Shown here in pieces: positions 7,546 to 16,863 of a stretch of 64,000 bases of DNA. The number at the start of each line of letters is the position of its first letter. Position 1 is the stretch's first letter. Location: the NCBI GenBank assembly GCA_963824705.1, contig CAWGQE010000003.1, positions 62,001 through 126,000 of the forward strand, written 5' to 3'. Source of the DNA: VRUE01 sp963824705. Its GTDB lineage: Bacteria > Actinomycetota > Thermoleophilia > Solirubrobacterales > 70-9. Below the pieces are notes generated by a model. That model worked only from the letters and a program-made list of their open reading frames with translations. It was not told the origin of the DNA and did no database searches. A program made the translations under genes and the position numbers.

Positions 7546-8877
7546 GTGCCCGACGACTCGCCCGCACAGGATCTCGACGCCCTCTGGGAGGACGTCCAAC
7601 GACGCCTGCGACTGGCTGTTCCGGAGTCGACCTTCAAGATCTGGCTCGAGCCGCTCAGAGCGGTCGGCACCCAGGGCACGACCCTCTATCTCGCGGCGCC
7701 GGACGGGATCCAGACCTGGGTAGAGCGACGCTACGCGCCCCTACTCCGCGAGGCGCTCGCCGAGGCGATCACCCCGCTGACCGAGATCGCCTTCTCCAGC
7801 GGCGAGGGCAACCGTGCGGCTGAAGCAAAAAGGCCCTCCTCGGTAGAGCTCAACCCCAACTACACGTTCGAGCGCTTCGTGATCGGCGAGGGCAACCGCT
7901 TGGCGCACGCCGCGGCGCTCGCCGTCGCGGAGACGCCCTCAGAGGCCTACAACCCGCTCTTTCTGCACGGGCCTCCAGGACTTGGCAAGACCCATCTGCT
8001 CGGCGCGATCGCCAACTATCTGCAGGCCAATGCCCCCGGCCTCAGCGTGCGCTACACCACCGCCGAGGGCTTCACCAACGAGTTCGTCGCCGCGCTGCGG
8101 GCGAGCGGGGCAGAGAAGTTCAAGAGCCGCTACCGCGACCTCGACGTCCTCCTCGTCGACGACGTCCAGTTCCTGCAGGGCAAGCAGCACACCGAGGAGG
8201 AGTTCTTCCACACCTTCAATGCCCTCTATGAGGGCGGAAGCCAGCTCGTGCTCTCGGCCGACCGGCTGCCCAGCGAGCTGTCGACCCTCGAGTCGCGACT
8301 GCGCGACCGCTTCGAGTGGGGGCTGACGGTCCCGGTCGGGCCCCCCGACCTCGCCACCCGCCTCACCGTCCTCCAGCGCCTTGCTCGCGAGGCGGGTCTC
8401 GAGACGGATGGCGACGACGCCCTCTCCGAGCTCGCCCGGCGGATCGACGCCAACGTACGCCGTCTCCACGGTGGCCTGACCAAGGTGATCGCGCACGCCT
8501 CGCTCACCGCCAAGCCGCTCAGCGCCGAGCTGATCGCCGAGCTCATCCCCCAGCGCTCACAGGAGAGCGGACCGACGACGGTGGAGGAGATTCAGCAGCG
8601 TGTCGCAAGCGCCTTCGGCATCTCCAGGGCAGAGCTGGTCGGCAGCAGCCGCGCCGCTACCCCGTTGCGCGCTCGCCAGGTCGCGATCTTGCTCACCCGT
8701 GAGGCGACCGACCTCTCCCTGCCCCAGATCGGACGCCTCTACGGCGGTCGCGATCACTCCACCGTCCTCAACTCGCTGCGCCGGGCGGAAGCGACACTGA
8801 GCGACGACGCCGGCCTCGCCCGCCAGGTCGCCGAGTTGCGCTCTTCTATCCACAGCCCCCCGGCCAAACCGGCCTGA
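7546..8877 (+). CDS. dnaA: Chromosomal replication initiator DnaA
   Basis: About 443 residues. Domain I begins with the LWEDVQRRL helix; domain III has Walker A GPPGLGKTHLLGAI and Walker B DVLLVDDVQFL; domain IV carries the DnaA-box-binding signature YGGRDHSTVLNSLRRAE. It binds oriC and loads helicase. The open frame extends to 7399, but this would run into rpmH, and GTG 7546 (VPDDSPAQDLD) gives the expected N terminus; the SD is weak (GGAGAGG about 22 bases upstream), so the exact start is less sure than the identity. Confidence 0.95.
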   Translation: MPDDSPAQDLDALWEDVQRRLRLAVPESTFKIWLEPLRAVGTQGTTLYLAAPDGIQTWVERRYAPLLREALAEAITPLTEIAFSSGEGNRAAEAKRPSSVELNPNYTFERFVIGEGNRLAHAAALAVAETPSEAYNPLFLHGPPGLGKTHLLGAIANYLQANAPGLSVRYTTAEGFTNEFVAALRASGAEKFKSRYRDLDVLLVDDVQFLQGKQHTEEEFFHTFNALYEGGSQLVLSADRLPSELSTLESRLRDRFEWGLTVPVGPPDLATRLTVLQRLAREAGLETDGDDALSELARRIDANVRRLHGGLTKVIAHASLTAKPLSAELIAELIPQRSQESGPTTVEEIQQRVASAFGISRAELVGSSRAATPLRARQVAILLTREATDLSLPQIGRLYGGRDHSTVLNSLRRAEATLSDDAGLARQVAELRSSIHSPPAKPA

Positions 8878-9011
8878 CCGCCGACGGCACTGTAAGAATC
8901 AATGCCTTCCACAGCTACCTCCACAGCCCGAAAATCCCATGACCATGCCGATTTTCGCCAGCTTCAGCTGTTTCCACAGGTACTAACTCAACTCAAGAGG
9001 ACACCAGTCAT
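8846..9011. other. Probable oriC (dnaA-dnaN intergenic region)
   Basis: Four TCCACA cores of DnaA-box type, all in the same orientation, occur at 8849, 8908, 8920 and 8973; the first (CTATCCACA, inside the dnaA 3' end) matches 8 of 9 bases of TTATCCACA, the others are weaker. The stretch is noticeably richer in A+T than its surroundings. It coincides with the switch from leftward to rightward genes and lies near the parS-like site. The rpmH-dnaA gap could hold a second part of the origin. Confidence 0.65.
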
Positions 9012-10118
9012 TTGAAGCTGACCACCAAACGCGACCAGCTTGTCTCGAAGCTCTCGATCGTTTCGCGAGCTGTTTCAACGCGTGCCTCGACCCAGGCTCT
9101 CTCCGGCATTCTCCTCAACGCTTCCGACGGCAACGTGGCGCTCACGGCAACCGACGGGGAGATGGGATTGCGCACCGTGCTGGAGGCCGAAGTCGAGGGG
9201 ACCGGCACCGTCCTGCTTCCGGGCCGCCTTCTTTCCGAGCTCGCCCGCTCGCTCGGGGACGAGAGCGTCGAAATCGAGCTACGCGAGTCCGAGCACGACG
9301 TCGAGATCCGCAGCGGTGGCTCCAGCTTTCACCTCCGCGTCCTGCCCAGCGAGGACTTTCCAAACCTGCCCGACGAGGGAGACGAGCCGCTGAAGATCCC
9401 GGCGCCTGCGCTCGCCGAGACGGTCGACCTGGTTGCCCCCGCCGCCTCGCGCGATGACATGCGACCCGTCCTCACCGGCGTGCTGGTTACCGCGGCGGGC
9501 GAGGAGATGACGATGGTCGCTACGGACTCTTACCGCCTTGCGGTCAAGCGCACCGAGCTCGAGGGTGCGATCGGCGGTGAGCTGGAGGCCAATATCCCCG
9601 CCAAGGCGCTGCGCGAGCTGGGTCGTCTCGTCGCTGGCGGTGAGGTCGAGGAGGTGGCGGTGAGCCTGCTTCCCAATCAAGCCGTCTTCAAGGCAGGGGC
9701 GATCCTCCTCAACACGAGGCTGATCGATGGCCAATTCCCCAACTTTCGACAGCTCCTTCCGGAGTCCTACGAGCACGACGTCCGCTTGCCTCGACCCGAA
9801 TTCCTCGAGGTCGTCCGCCGGGTGAGCCAGCTCGCGCAACGCAACGCGCCGCTGCGGCTCTCGTTCTCGCCGGGGGAGCTGAAGGTGTCGGCATCGACGC
9901 CGGACGTCGGCGATGCCGAGGAGACGATGCCGGCGGCGTTCGAGGGAGAGCCGTTGGAGATCGGCTTCAACCCGGAGTTCCTCCGCGACGGGATCGAAAG
10001 CGTCGCGGGCGACGAGGTGGTGCTGCGTCTGATCTCGCCGCTGCGACCTGGGTTGCTGCAGCCGGTCGACAACGAAGACTTCCGCTATCTGGTGATGCCG
10101 ATCCGCCTCAACGTCTAG
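9012..10118 (+). CDS. dnaN: DNA polymerase III beta subunit (sliding clamp)
   Basis: 368-residue clamp with three repeated clamp folds (roughly 1-120, 128-245, 246-368); MKLTTKRDQLVSKLSIV at the start and YLVMPIRLNV at the C terminus are typical. It rings DNA and tethers polymerase III. Starts at TTG 9012 behind an AGAGGA Shine-Dalgarno about 12 bases upstream. Only 11 bp separate it from recF. Confidence 0.97.
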   Translation: MKLTTKRDQLVSKLSIVSRAVSTRASTQALSGILLNASDGNVALTATDGEMGLRTVLEAEVEGTGTVLLPGRLLSELARSLGDESVEIELRESEHDVEIRSGGSSFHLRVLPSEDFPNLPDEGDEPLKIPAPALAETVDLVAPAASRDDMRPVLTGVLVTAAGEEMTMVATDSYRLAVKRTELEGAIGGELEANIPAKALRELGRLVAGGEVEEVAVSLLPNQAVFKAGAILLNTRLIDGQFPNFRQLLPESYEHDVRLPRPEFLEVVRRVSQLAQRNAPLRLSFSPGELKVSASTPDVGDAEETMPAAFEGEPLEIGFNPEFLRDGIESVAGDEVVLRLISPLRPGLLQPVDNEDFRYLVMPIRLNV

Positions 10119-10129
10119 GGCGTGCTCCG

Positions 10130-11218
10130 GTGCTGGTCACCGCCGTCGAAGCGAGGCCACTGCGCAGCCTGAGCGACGTGCGGGTCGAGCTCGGGGAGGG
10201 GATCGTCAGCCTGATCGGCCCCAACGGCGCCGGCAAGACCAACCTGCTCGAGGCCCTCTACTTTGCTCTGACCGGCCGCTCGTTCCGGACCTCGGACAGG
10301 CGCGAGCTGATCCCTTTCGGCGACCAGCTCGCCCGTGCCGAGGCGGTGGTCCGCGACGAGGACGGAGTCGAGCACCGTTTTCTCGCTTCGATCAGTCGAG
10401 CCGAGGGACGGCGTCATCTACTCGACGGCAATCCGGCGGAGCCCGCGGAGCTAGCCCGCCATCGTCCCCCGGTGGCGGTCTTCTCGCCCGATCGCCTGGC
10501 GCTGGTCAAGGGCCCGCCCGCCGAACGTCGCGCCCACCTTGACCGCTACCTAGCCGCCCGCTGGCCTTCCCGGGCGGGTCTGCGTCAGCGCTATGGCCAG
10601 GCTCTGGCCCAGCGAAACGCGCTGCTGGCGCGGCTTGCCGGCGGCCACTCCGGGGGGGATCTCGACATCTGGGACGCGGCGTTGGCTGAGGCGGGAGAGG
10701 CTTTGATCTCCGCCCGCGCCGAGGCTGTCGCCGAGCTGGCTCCGTTCTTCGCCGAGGCCGCGGACGATCTTGGCCTGGCGGGGGGTGGCGCGATCGAGTA
10801 CGCGCCGCGGGCGTCGGGCTCGGCCCCGGAGATCCGAGCCGGGCTGGGGGAGCGCCGCAATGCGGATCTCCGCCTCGGTCGCACTTCGTGGGGGCCGCAT
10901 CTGGACGAGCTGAAGATCGACGCCGGGGGTCGATCTCTGCGCCGCTACGGCTCCCAGGGACAGCAACGCGCCGCTCTCCTGTCGCTGCTCTTCGCCGAGC
11001 GGGAAGCCCTCGTCGCCGCACACCGGGTAGTGCCTCTGCTCTTGCTCGACGACGTGATGAGCGAGCTCGACCCGCCCCGCCGCGACCGCCTCGTCAAACG
11101 GCTGGTCCGCGGCGGCCAGACCCTGATCACCGCCGCGGCAGAGGAGTCGGTGCCGCCGCCGGCCCGCGAGCGCCGGGTGCGGATGCCGTTTGACGTCGCC
11201 CGCTCAGCGGCGGCATGA
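10130..11218 (+). CDS. recF: DNA replication and repair protein RecF
   Basis: 362-residue SMC-like ABC ATPase that helps RecR/RecO load RecA at gaps. Walker A LIGPNGAGKTNLLEA, ABC signature YGSQGQQRAALL and Walker B LLLLDDVMSELD are all intact. Starts at GTG 10130. The gene overlaps the following DUF721 gene by 4 bp, the normal actinobacterial layout. Confidence 0.96.
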   Translation: MLVTAVEARPLRSLSDVRVELGEGIVSLIGPNGAGKTNLLEALYFALTGRSFRTSDRRELIPFGDQLARAEAVVRDEDGVEHRFLASISRAEGRRHLLDGNPAEPAELARHRPPVAVFSPDRLALVKGPPAERRAHLDRYLAARWPSRAGLRQRYGQALAQRNALLARLAGGHSGGDLDIWDAALAEAGEALISARAEAVAELAPFFAEAADDLGLAGGGAIEYAPRASGSAPEIRAGLGERRNADLRLGRTSWGPHLDELKIDAGGRSLRRYGSQGQQRAALLSLLFAEREALVAAHRVVPLLLLDDVMSELDPPRRDRLVKRLVRGGQTLITAAAEESVPPPARERRVRMPFDVARSAAA

Positions 11219-11514
11219 GCCGGCGTCGCGTCCCCCGTCCCGCCTCCGAGGCGTTCCGCTCGGCACTCCGCAAAGCCGCCCCGAAAACGCGCCTCGCGGC
11301 TGTGCAGTCGGTCTGGGAGCAGGTCGTCGGCGAGCGGGTGGCAGCAGCCGCGCGACCGGTATCCGAACGGCATGGAGAGGTGACCATCGCCTGCACGGAC
11401 CCGGTTTGGGCGCAGGAGCTCGACCTGATGCAGGAGCAGCTCCAGCGGGGTCTGCGCGAGCAACTCGGCGAGGATGCCCCAATCAGTTTGCGCTTTCGTG
11501 TGAAAGGCGACTGA
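11215..11514 (+). CDS. DUF721 / DciA-like protein
   Basis: 99 residues, DUF721 domain over most of the length (VQSVWEQVVGERVAAAARPV, then VWAQELDLMQEQLQRGL). DciA of this family is the helicase operator in many bacteria lacking DnaC, so a role in loading DnaB is plausible; the domain here is short and lacks extra regions. Coupled to recF by a 4-bp ATGA overlap. Confidence 0.82.
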   Translation: MSRRRVPRPASEAFRSALRKAAPKTRLAAVQSVWEQVVGERVAAAARPVSERHGEVTIACTDPVWAQELDLMQEQLQRGLREQLGEDAPISLRFRVKGD

Positions 11515-11612
11515 GACTAGCCACAGTTTACCGTGATTTGCAGGTGTTTTCTAACTCAGGTGCGGCTATTCCAGGGGCTCGAACTGGTATCCTTATGTCA
11601 ACTCGAATTTCG

Positions 11613-11656
11613 CCCCGACCAGGCGCGCGGATAGTGCCAGGCGGTCGGGGTTTTCT
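11613..11656 (+). terminator. Terminator-like hairpin directly before gyrB
   Basis: CCCCGACC (11613-11620) pairs with GGTCGGGG (11643-11650) and is followed at once by TTTTCT, the layout of an intrinsic terminator. It ends one base before the GTG 11657 candidate start of gyrB, so it either ends recF-DUF721 transcription or attenuates gyrB. Confidence 0.75.
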
Positions 11657-14107
11657 GTGAGACGCGGAAAGGACCAGTTGCCCGATACGAATGAGAGCGC
11701 CGCCGGCGCCGCGACGAAAAAAGACGATTCCTACGGCGCCAAGGACATCACCGTCCTCGAGGGCCTGGAAGCGGTCCGCAAGAGGCCCGGCATGTACATC
11801 GGCTCCACCGGACCGCGCGGGCTCCACCATCTCGTCTACGAGGTGGTCGACAACTCGGTCGACGAGGCACTCGCGGGGCACTGCAGCGCAGTCCGCGTCG
11901 TTCTCCATCCGGACGACAGCTGCACCGTCTCCGACGATGGCCGTGGCATCCCTGTCGAAGAACTGAAGAAGGAGAAGCGACCGGCAGCCGAGGTCGTGCT
12001 GACGACGCTGCACGCCGGCGGCAAGTTCGGCGATGGCGGTGGCTACAAAGTCTCCGGCGGCCTCCACGGCGTCGGCGTCTCGGTCGTCAACGCGCTCTCG
12101 TCACGGCTCCACCTGGAGATCAGCCGTGGTGGCAGCGTTTGGAGCCAGGACTACGAGCGTGGCAAGCCTCAGAACCCGTTGACCGCGGGCGCGACGGCGA
12201 GCGAGACCGGCACGACCCTGACCTTCCAGCCCGACCCGGAGATCTTCGAAGAAGTCGAGTTCGACTTCCAGACCCTGGCCGACCGCCTTCGCGAGACCGC
12301 TTTTCTCACCCGCGGCTTGAAGATCGAGCTGGTCGACGAGCGCGGCCAGACCAACAGCGTCACCTTCCAGTACGACGGGGGGATCGAGGACTTCGTCCAC
12401 CACCTCAACGAGAACAAGGACGAGGTGCACCGCAAGGTGATCTTTTTCGAAGGCGACAAAGAGGAGGGACAGGTCGAGGTGGCGATGCAGTGGAACACCT
12501 CCTATCAGGAGTCGATCTTCAGCTTCGCCAACAACATCAACACCCACGAGGGCGGCTCTCACCTCTCCGGCTTCAGAGCAGCCCTTACTCGCACCCTGAA
12601 CGCCTACGCGCGCAACAAAGGACTGCTGAAAGAGAAAGACGACAACCTCGCCGGCGAGGACGTGCGCGAGGGCTTGACCGCGGTGATCTCGGTGAAGTTG
12701 CACGACCCACAGTTCGAGGGTCAGACCAAGACCAAACTCGGCAATCCGCCGATCCGCGGCTTGGTCGAGGAGACGGTCAACCGCAAACTCGGCGAGTACT
12801 TCGAGGAGAATCCTGGCGACGCGCGGCGGGTGATCGGCAAGTCGATCGACGCCTCGAGGGCGCGCGCCGCGGCACGCAAGGCACGCGACCTGACCCGCAA
12901 GTCGGCGCTGGAGAACTCGACCCTGCCTGGGAAGCTCGCCGACTGCACGGTCAAGGACCCCAGCCTGGCCGAGATCTTCGTGGTCGAGGGAGACTCCGCG
13001 GGCGGCTCGGCCAAGCAGGCACGCGACCGCAATACCCAGGCAGTGCTGCCGCTGCGGGGCAAGATCATCAACGTCGAGAAGAGCCGCATCGACAAGGTCC
13101 TGGCCAACAACGAGATCCAGGCCCTGATCACGGCGATCGGCACCGGCGTCCACGATGAGTTCAACATCGAGGAAGCGAGGTACCACAAGATCGTGATGGC
13201 GACCGACGCCGACGTCGACGGCGCCCACATCCGCACCCTGGTCCTCACCTTCCTCTACCGGCAGATGCCGGAGCTGATCGACGCCGGCTACGTCTACATC
13301 GCCAAACCGCCTCTCTACCGGGTCAAGCAGGGCAACCAGGAGACCTACCTCGAGCGCGAGTCCGAACTCGAGGAGCTGTTGCTGCGCGACAAACTCGAGG
13401 ACTTCCAGCTGATCGACGCGGGCGGCGACGCGAAGAAGCTGACCTCGAGCCGCTGGCAGGCTTACGTCCGCCGCTCGAAGGAGTACGAGGGTTGGGGCTC
13501 CTCCCTGCAGGCGGAGTTCGGTCACGAAACGGTCCGCTTCCTGGAGGAGTCGAACCTTCTCGACGAGGGGGTCGCCAGCGTTTCCGCGGCAGCCAAACTG
13601 CTCGGCGAGAAGACGCTGGAGGGAGCGCCTTTCGACACCGAGGTGATCGAGGCCTCCGACGAGTTGGTGGTCGTCAAGGCAATCGAACGCAAGAGCGGGT
13701 TGGCGCGTACCCACCGTCTCCCGGCGGCGCTCTTCTCACACTTCGACTACCGCAAATTCACCGAGGTTCACGAGGCGCTGCTCAAACAGGTCGGCCGGCC
13801 GCCCTTCGAGATTCAGCTGGGCGAGCGCCGTAACATCGCCCTCTCCTTTCAGGCGCTGCGGGGGGCGGTGTTGGAGCTGGCCCGCCACGGCGTCCAGTTG
13901 ACCCGTTTCAAGGGACTCGGCGAGATGAACGCCGACCAGCTGCGTGAGACGACGATGGACCCCGCGAGCCGCACCCTGGCTCGGGTGACGCTCGAAGACG
14001 CCACCGCCGCGGATCTGATCTTCTCGATGCTGATGGGGGATCAGGTCGCGCCGCGGCGCGAGTTCATCGAGGCGCACGCGAAGGAGGTCCGCTTCCTTGA
14101 CGTTTAG
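11657..14107 (+). CDS. gyrB: DNA gyrase subunit B
   Basis: ATPase subunit of gyrase. The GHKL ATPase has EVVDNSVDEALAG and DDGRGIPV; the transducer follows; TOPRIM has VEGDSAGGSAKQARDR and the metal acidic motif ATDADVDGAHI; the tail has RFKGLGEMNADQLRETTM. At 816 residues it is longer than most actinobacterial GyrB: some 170 extra residues lie between TOPRIM (YRVKQGN) and the tail, as in E. coli GyrB. GTG 11657 begins just after a terminator-like U-run; TTG 11678, preceded by GGAAAGGA, is an attractive alternative start. Confidence 0.96.
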   Translation: MRRGKDQLPDTNESAAGAATKKDDSYGAKDITVLEGLEAVRKRPGMYIGSTGPRGLHHLVYEVVDNSVDEALAGHCSAVRVVLHPDDSCTVSDDGRGIPVEELKKEKRPAAEVVLTTLHAGGKFGDGGGYKVSGGLHGVGVSVVNALSSRLHLEISRGGSVWSQDYERGKPQNPLTAGATASETGTTLTFQPDPEIFEEVEFDFQTLADRLRETAFLTRGLKIELVDERGQTNSVTFQYDGGIEDFVHHLNENKDEVHRKVIFFEGDKEEGQVEVAMQWNTSYQESIFSFANNINTHEGGSHLSGFRAALTRTLNAYARNKGLLKEKDDNLAGEDVREGLTAVISVKLHDPQFEGQTKTKLGNPPIRGLVEETVNRKLGEYFEENPGDARRVIGKSIDASRARAAARKARDLTRKSALENSTLPGKLADCTVKDPSLAEIFVVEGDSAGGSAKQARDRNTQAVLPLRGKIINVEKSRIDKVLANNEIQALITAIGTGVHDEFNIEEARYHKIVMATDADVDGAHIRTLVLTFLYRQMPELIDAGYVYIAKPPLYRVKQGNQETYLERESELEELLLRDKLEDFQLIDAGGDAKKLTSSRWQAYVRRSKEYEGWGSSLQAEFGHETVRFLEESNLLDEGVASVSAAAKLLGEKTLEGAPFDTEVIEASDELVVVKAIERKSGLARTHRLPAALFSHFDYRKFTEVHEALLKQVGRPPFEIQLGERRNIALSFQALRGAVLELARHGVQLTRFKGLGEMNADQLRETTMDPASRTLARVTLEDATAADLIFSMLMGDQVAPRREFIEAHAKEVRFLDV

Positions 14108-14140
14108 AGCCGACTACTCGTCCAGTGGGGCGATCGGCTG

Positions 14141-16651
14141 ATGGCCCTCGAGGCCCTCACCGGGCGCATCGAGGAGCGCGAGCTCGAGAAGGAGATGCGC
14201 TCGTCCTACCTCGACTACGCGATGAGCGTGATCGTGGGACGGGCGCTGCCGGACGCCCGTGACGGCCTCAAGCCCGTCCACCGGCGGGTGCTTTACGCGA
14301 TGCACGACGTCGGCCTGCAGCCGACCCGGGCCTACCGCAAGTGCGCCTTCATCGTCGGCGAGGTGATGGGCAAGTACCACCCGCACGGCGACTCGGCCAT
14401 CTACGACACGTTGGTGCGAATGGCGCAGGACTTCTCCTTGCGCTACCAGCTCGTCGACGGCCAGGGCAACTTCGGCTCGATCGACGACGACCCGGCGGCG
14501 GCGATGAGGTACACCGAGGCACGGCTGACCCGGTTGGCGACCGAGCTGCTGCGCGACATCGACGCTGACACGGTCGACTTCGGCCCCAACTACGACGAAT
14601 CGACTCAGGAGCCGCTGGTCTTGCCCGCCCGTTTCCCGAACCTGCTGGTCAACGGCACGTCGGGGATCGCGGTCGGGATGGCAACCAACATCCCGCCGCA
14701 CAACTTGCGCGAGGTCGCCGCCGCTGTCGCCGCCTACATCGACGACCCAGAAGTCGACCTCGCTGGCCTGATGGAGCACGTCAAGGGCCCCGATTTCCCC
14801 GGCGGCGGCATCATGAGCCGCGAGGGCATCCGGGACGCCTATGCCTCCGGCCGCGGCAGCATCAAGGTCCGCGCCCGCGCTCACGTCGAGCCGCTCAAGG
14901 GAGGCAAGGAGGCGATCGTCGTCACCGAGCTGCCCTTCACGGTGAAGAAGCTCGGCGACGGTGGTCTGGTCACGAAGATCGCCGACCTCGTCCGCGACAA
15001 GAAACTCGAGGGGATCTCGGACCTCCGCGACGAGTCGGACGGCTCCGGAATGCGGCTGGTGATCGAGCTCAAGCGCGGCGGTCCGCCCGCCAAAGTGGTG
15101 CTGAACAACCTCTACAAGAAAACCGCGATGCAGACGACCTTCGGCGCCAACATGGTGGCGCTGGTCGACGGAGTGCCGAAGACGCTGAGCCTGCGCGAGT
15201 TGATCCACCACTACGTGGACCACCAGCGCGAGGTCGTCACGCGGCGCACCCAGTACGAACTGCGCCGCGCCGAGGCCCGCGCCCACATCCTCGAGGGACT
15301 GTTGGTCGCGCTCGACAACCTCGACGCGGTGATCGCGCTGATCCGCGGCTCGTCGGATCCCGACGCGGCGCGTGAGGGCCTGATCGACAAATTCGAGCTC
15401 TCGCGCGAGCAGGCCCAGGCGATCCTCGACATGCGCCTGCAGCGACTCACCGCGCTGGAGGCCGACAAAGTCCGCGCCGAGCACGCCGATTTGATGGAGC
15501 GCATAGGCGAGCTGCGGGCGATCCTCGGCGACGAGGCGAAGGTGATGGCGCTCGTCAAGGAAGAGCTGGCCGAGATCGTCGAGTCCTACGGCGACGAGCG
15601 GCGCACCGAGCTCGCCCACTTCGAGGGCGACGTCGGGATCGAGGACATGATCGCCGATCAGCAGATGGTCATCTCGCTGACCGCCTCCGGCTACGTCAAG
15701 CGCTTGCCGCTGGCCACCTATCGCCAACAGCACCGCGGTGGCGTCGGGGTGATGGGGATGAACATGAAGGAGGACGACTACATCGCCCACCTCCACATCT
15801 GCTCGACCCACGACTACCTGCTCTTCTTCACCAACAAGGGCAAGGTCTACCGGCTCAAGGTCTATGAGCTTCCGGAGGGCTCGCGGACGGCGAAAGGGAG
15901 CGCGTTGGTCAACCTGCTGCCCTTGCGCGAGGGCGAGAAGGTGATGGCGGTGATCCCGACCCGCGACTTCAAAGAGAACAAGTACCTGGCCTTCGCCACC
16001 GCCAAGGGTCAGTTCAAGAAAACCGAGTTCCTCGCCTACAACACGCCGATCCGCGCCGACGGCATCATCGCGATCAAGGTGCGCGACGGCGACGAGCTGG
16101 TCCAGGTGCGGTTGACCTCGGGTGAAGACGACATCCTGATGGTGTCCAAGTCGGCCCATGCGGTGCGCTTCTCGGAGAGCGAGGCGCGTCCGATGGGCCG
16201 CGACACCTCTGGCGTGAAAGGGATGAACGTGAGTGCCAAGGTCGGCCGCGAGGCGAACCGGGTGCTGGCGATGGATGTCGCCCGCGACGACACCGAGCTC
16301 TTCGTCGTCACCGAGAACGGCTACGGCAAGCGAACTTCGATCGCCGAATACCCGCGCAAGGGTCGCGGCACGAAAGGCGTCCTGACCGCCAAGCTGACCG
16401 AGAAGAAGGGCGGCCTGGCCGGGGCCCTGATCGTGCGCGAGCACCAGGAGCTGCTGTTCATCTCCCAGCTCGGCATGGTGCAGCGCACCTCAGCGAGCGG
16501 GATCTCGCTGATGGGCCGTCCCACGCAGGGAGTGAAGGTGATGAACATCAAGGACGACGACCGGATCAGCGCCGTCGCCCTCGTGGTCGAGTCCGACGAG
16601 GCGGCGCCGACGAACGGCGATGCGCCGGTGCAGGACGAGCTCAGCGAGTAG
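14141..16651 (+). CDS. gyrA: DNA gyrase subunit A
   Basis: 836-residue subunit with the breakage-reunion tyrosine in AAAMRYTEARLT and the quinolone-determining region HPHGDSAIYDTLVRMAQ, with Ser and Asp at the usual resistance positions. The C-terminal half is a beta-pinwheel; the GyrA box is a variant, QQHRGGVG instead of QRRGGKG. Follows gyrB by 33 bp. Its TAG is followed after 2 bp by a long palindromic repeat. Confidence 0.97.
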   Translation: MALEALTGRIEERELEKEMRSSYLDYAMSVIVGRALPDARDGLKPVHRRVLYAMHDVGLQPTRAYRKCAFIVGEVMGKYHPHGDSAIYDTLVRMAQDFSLRYQLVDGQGNFGSIDDDPAAAMRYTEARLTRLATELLRDIDADTVDFGPNYDESTQEPLVLPARFPNLLVNGTSGIAVGMATNIPPHNLREVAAAVAAYIDDPEVDLAGLMEHVKGPDFPGGGIMSREGIRDAYASGRGSIKVRARAHVEPLKGGKEAIVVTELPFTVKKLGDGGLVTKIADLVRDKKLEGISDLRDESDGSGMRLVIELKRGGPPAKVVLNNLYKKTAMQTTFGANMVALVDGVPKTLSLRELIHHYVDHQREVVTRRTQYELRRAEARAHILEGLLVALDNLDAVIALIRGSSDPDAAREGLIDKFELSREQAQAILDMRLQRLTALEADKVRAEHADLMERIGELRAILGDEAKVMALVKEELAEIVESYGDERRTELAHFEGDVGIEDMIADQQMVISLTASGYVKRLPLATYRQQHRGGVGVMGMNMKEDDYIAHLHICSTHDYLLFFTNKGKVYRLKVYELPEGSRTAKGSALVNLLPLREGEKVMAVIPTRDFKENKYLAFATAKGQFKKTEFLAYNTPIRADGIIAIKVRDGDELVQVRLTSGEDDILMVSKSAHAVRFSESEARPMGRDTSGVKGMNVSAKVGREANRVLAMDVARDDTELFVVTENGYGKRTSIAEYPRKGRGTKGVLTAKLTEKKGGLAGALIVREHQELLFISQLGMVQRTSASGISLMGRPTQGVKVMNIKDDDRISAVALVVESDEAAPTNGDAPVQDELSE

Positions 16652-16653
16652 GA

Positions 16654-16772
16654 GGGGCGGGTCGGCTCCGTTGGAGCCGGGGTTCGCTCCGCTCACGAAA
16701 TCGGTGCCGCTTCGCGGCTGAAAACACTTTGCAGAGCCGCTTCGCGAGGCTCCAACGGAGCCGACCCGCCCC
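16654..16772. repeat. Palindromic element, loop family A, copy 3 (inverted)
   Basis: Perfect 25-bp arms at 16654-16678 and 16748-16772, loop 69 nt. The loop read on the minus strand is clearly related to the copy at 18233-18367 (CTCGCGAAGCGGCTC near one end, GCCGCGAAGCGG in the middle, GAGCGGAGCGAACCCC at the other). It begins 2 bp after the gyrA stop codon. Confidence 0.92.
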
Positions 16773-16863
16773 CCGTCTTCCAGCGCAGGTCAGGGATGTC
16801 GCACGCCCGTGACGGCTGGTGCGCGAGCTTCATGGGATGGGCTGCGTAGAATTCCCGAGCAAG

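Noticed and set aside
12101..13714. A 537-codon leftward open frame opposite gyrB
   Set aside because: Same reasoning: shadow of the highly biased gyrB codons.
14114..16444. A 776-codon leftward open frame opposite gyrA
   Set aside because: Composition is typical of an antisense shadow (His/Val/Arg/Asp-rich without domains), and gyrA is unmistakable on the other strand.
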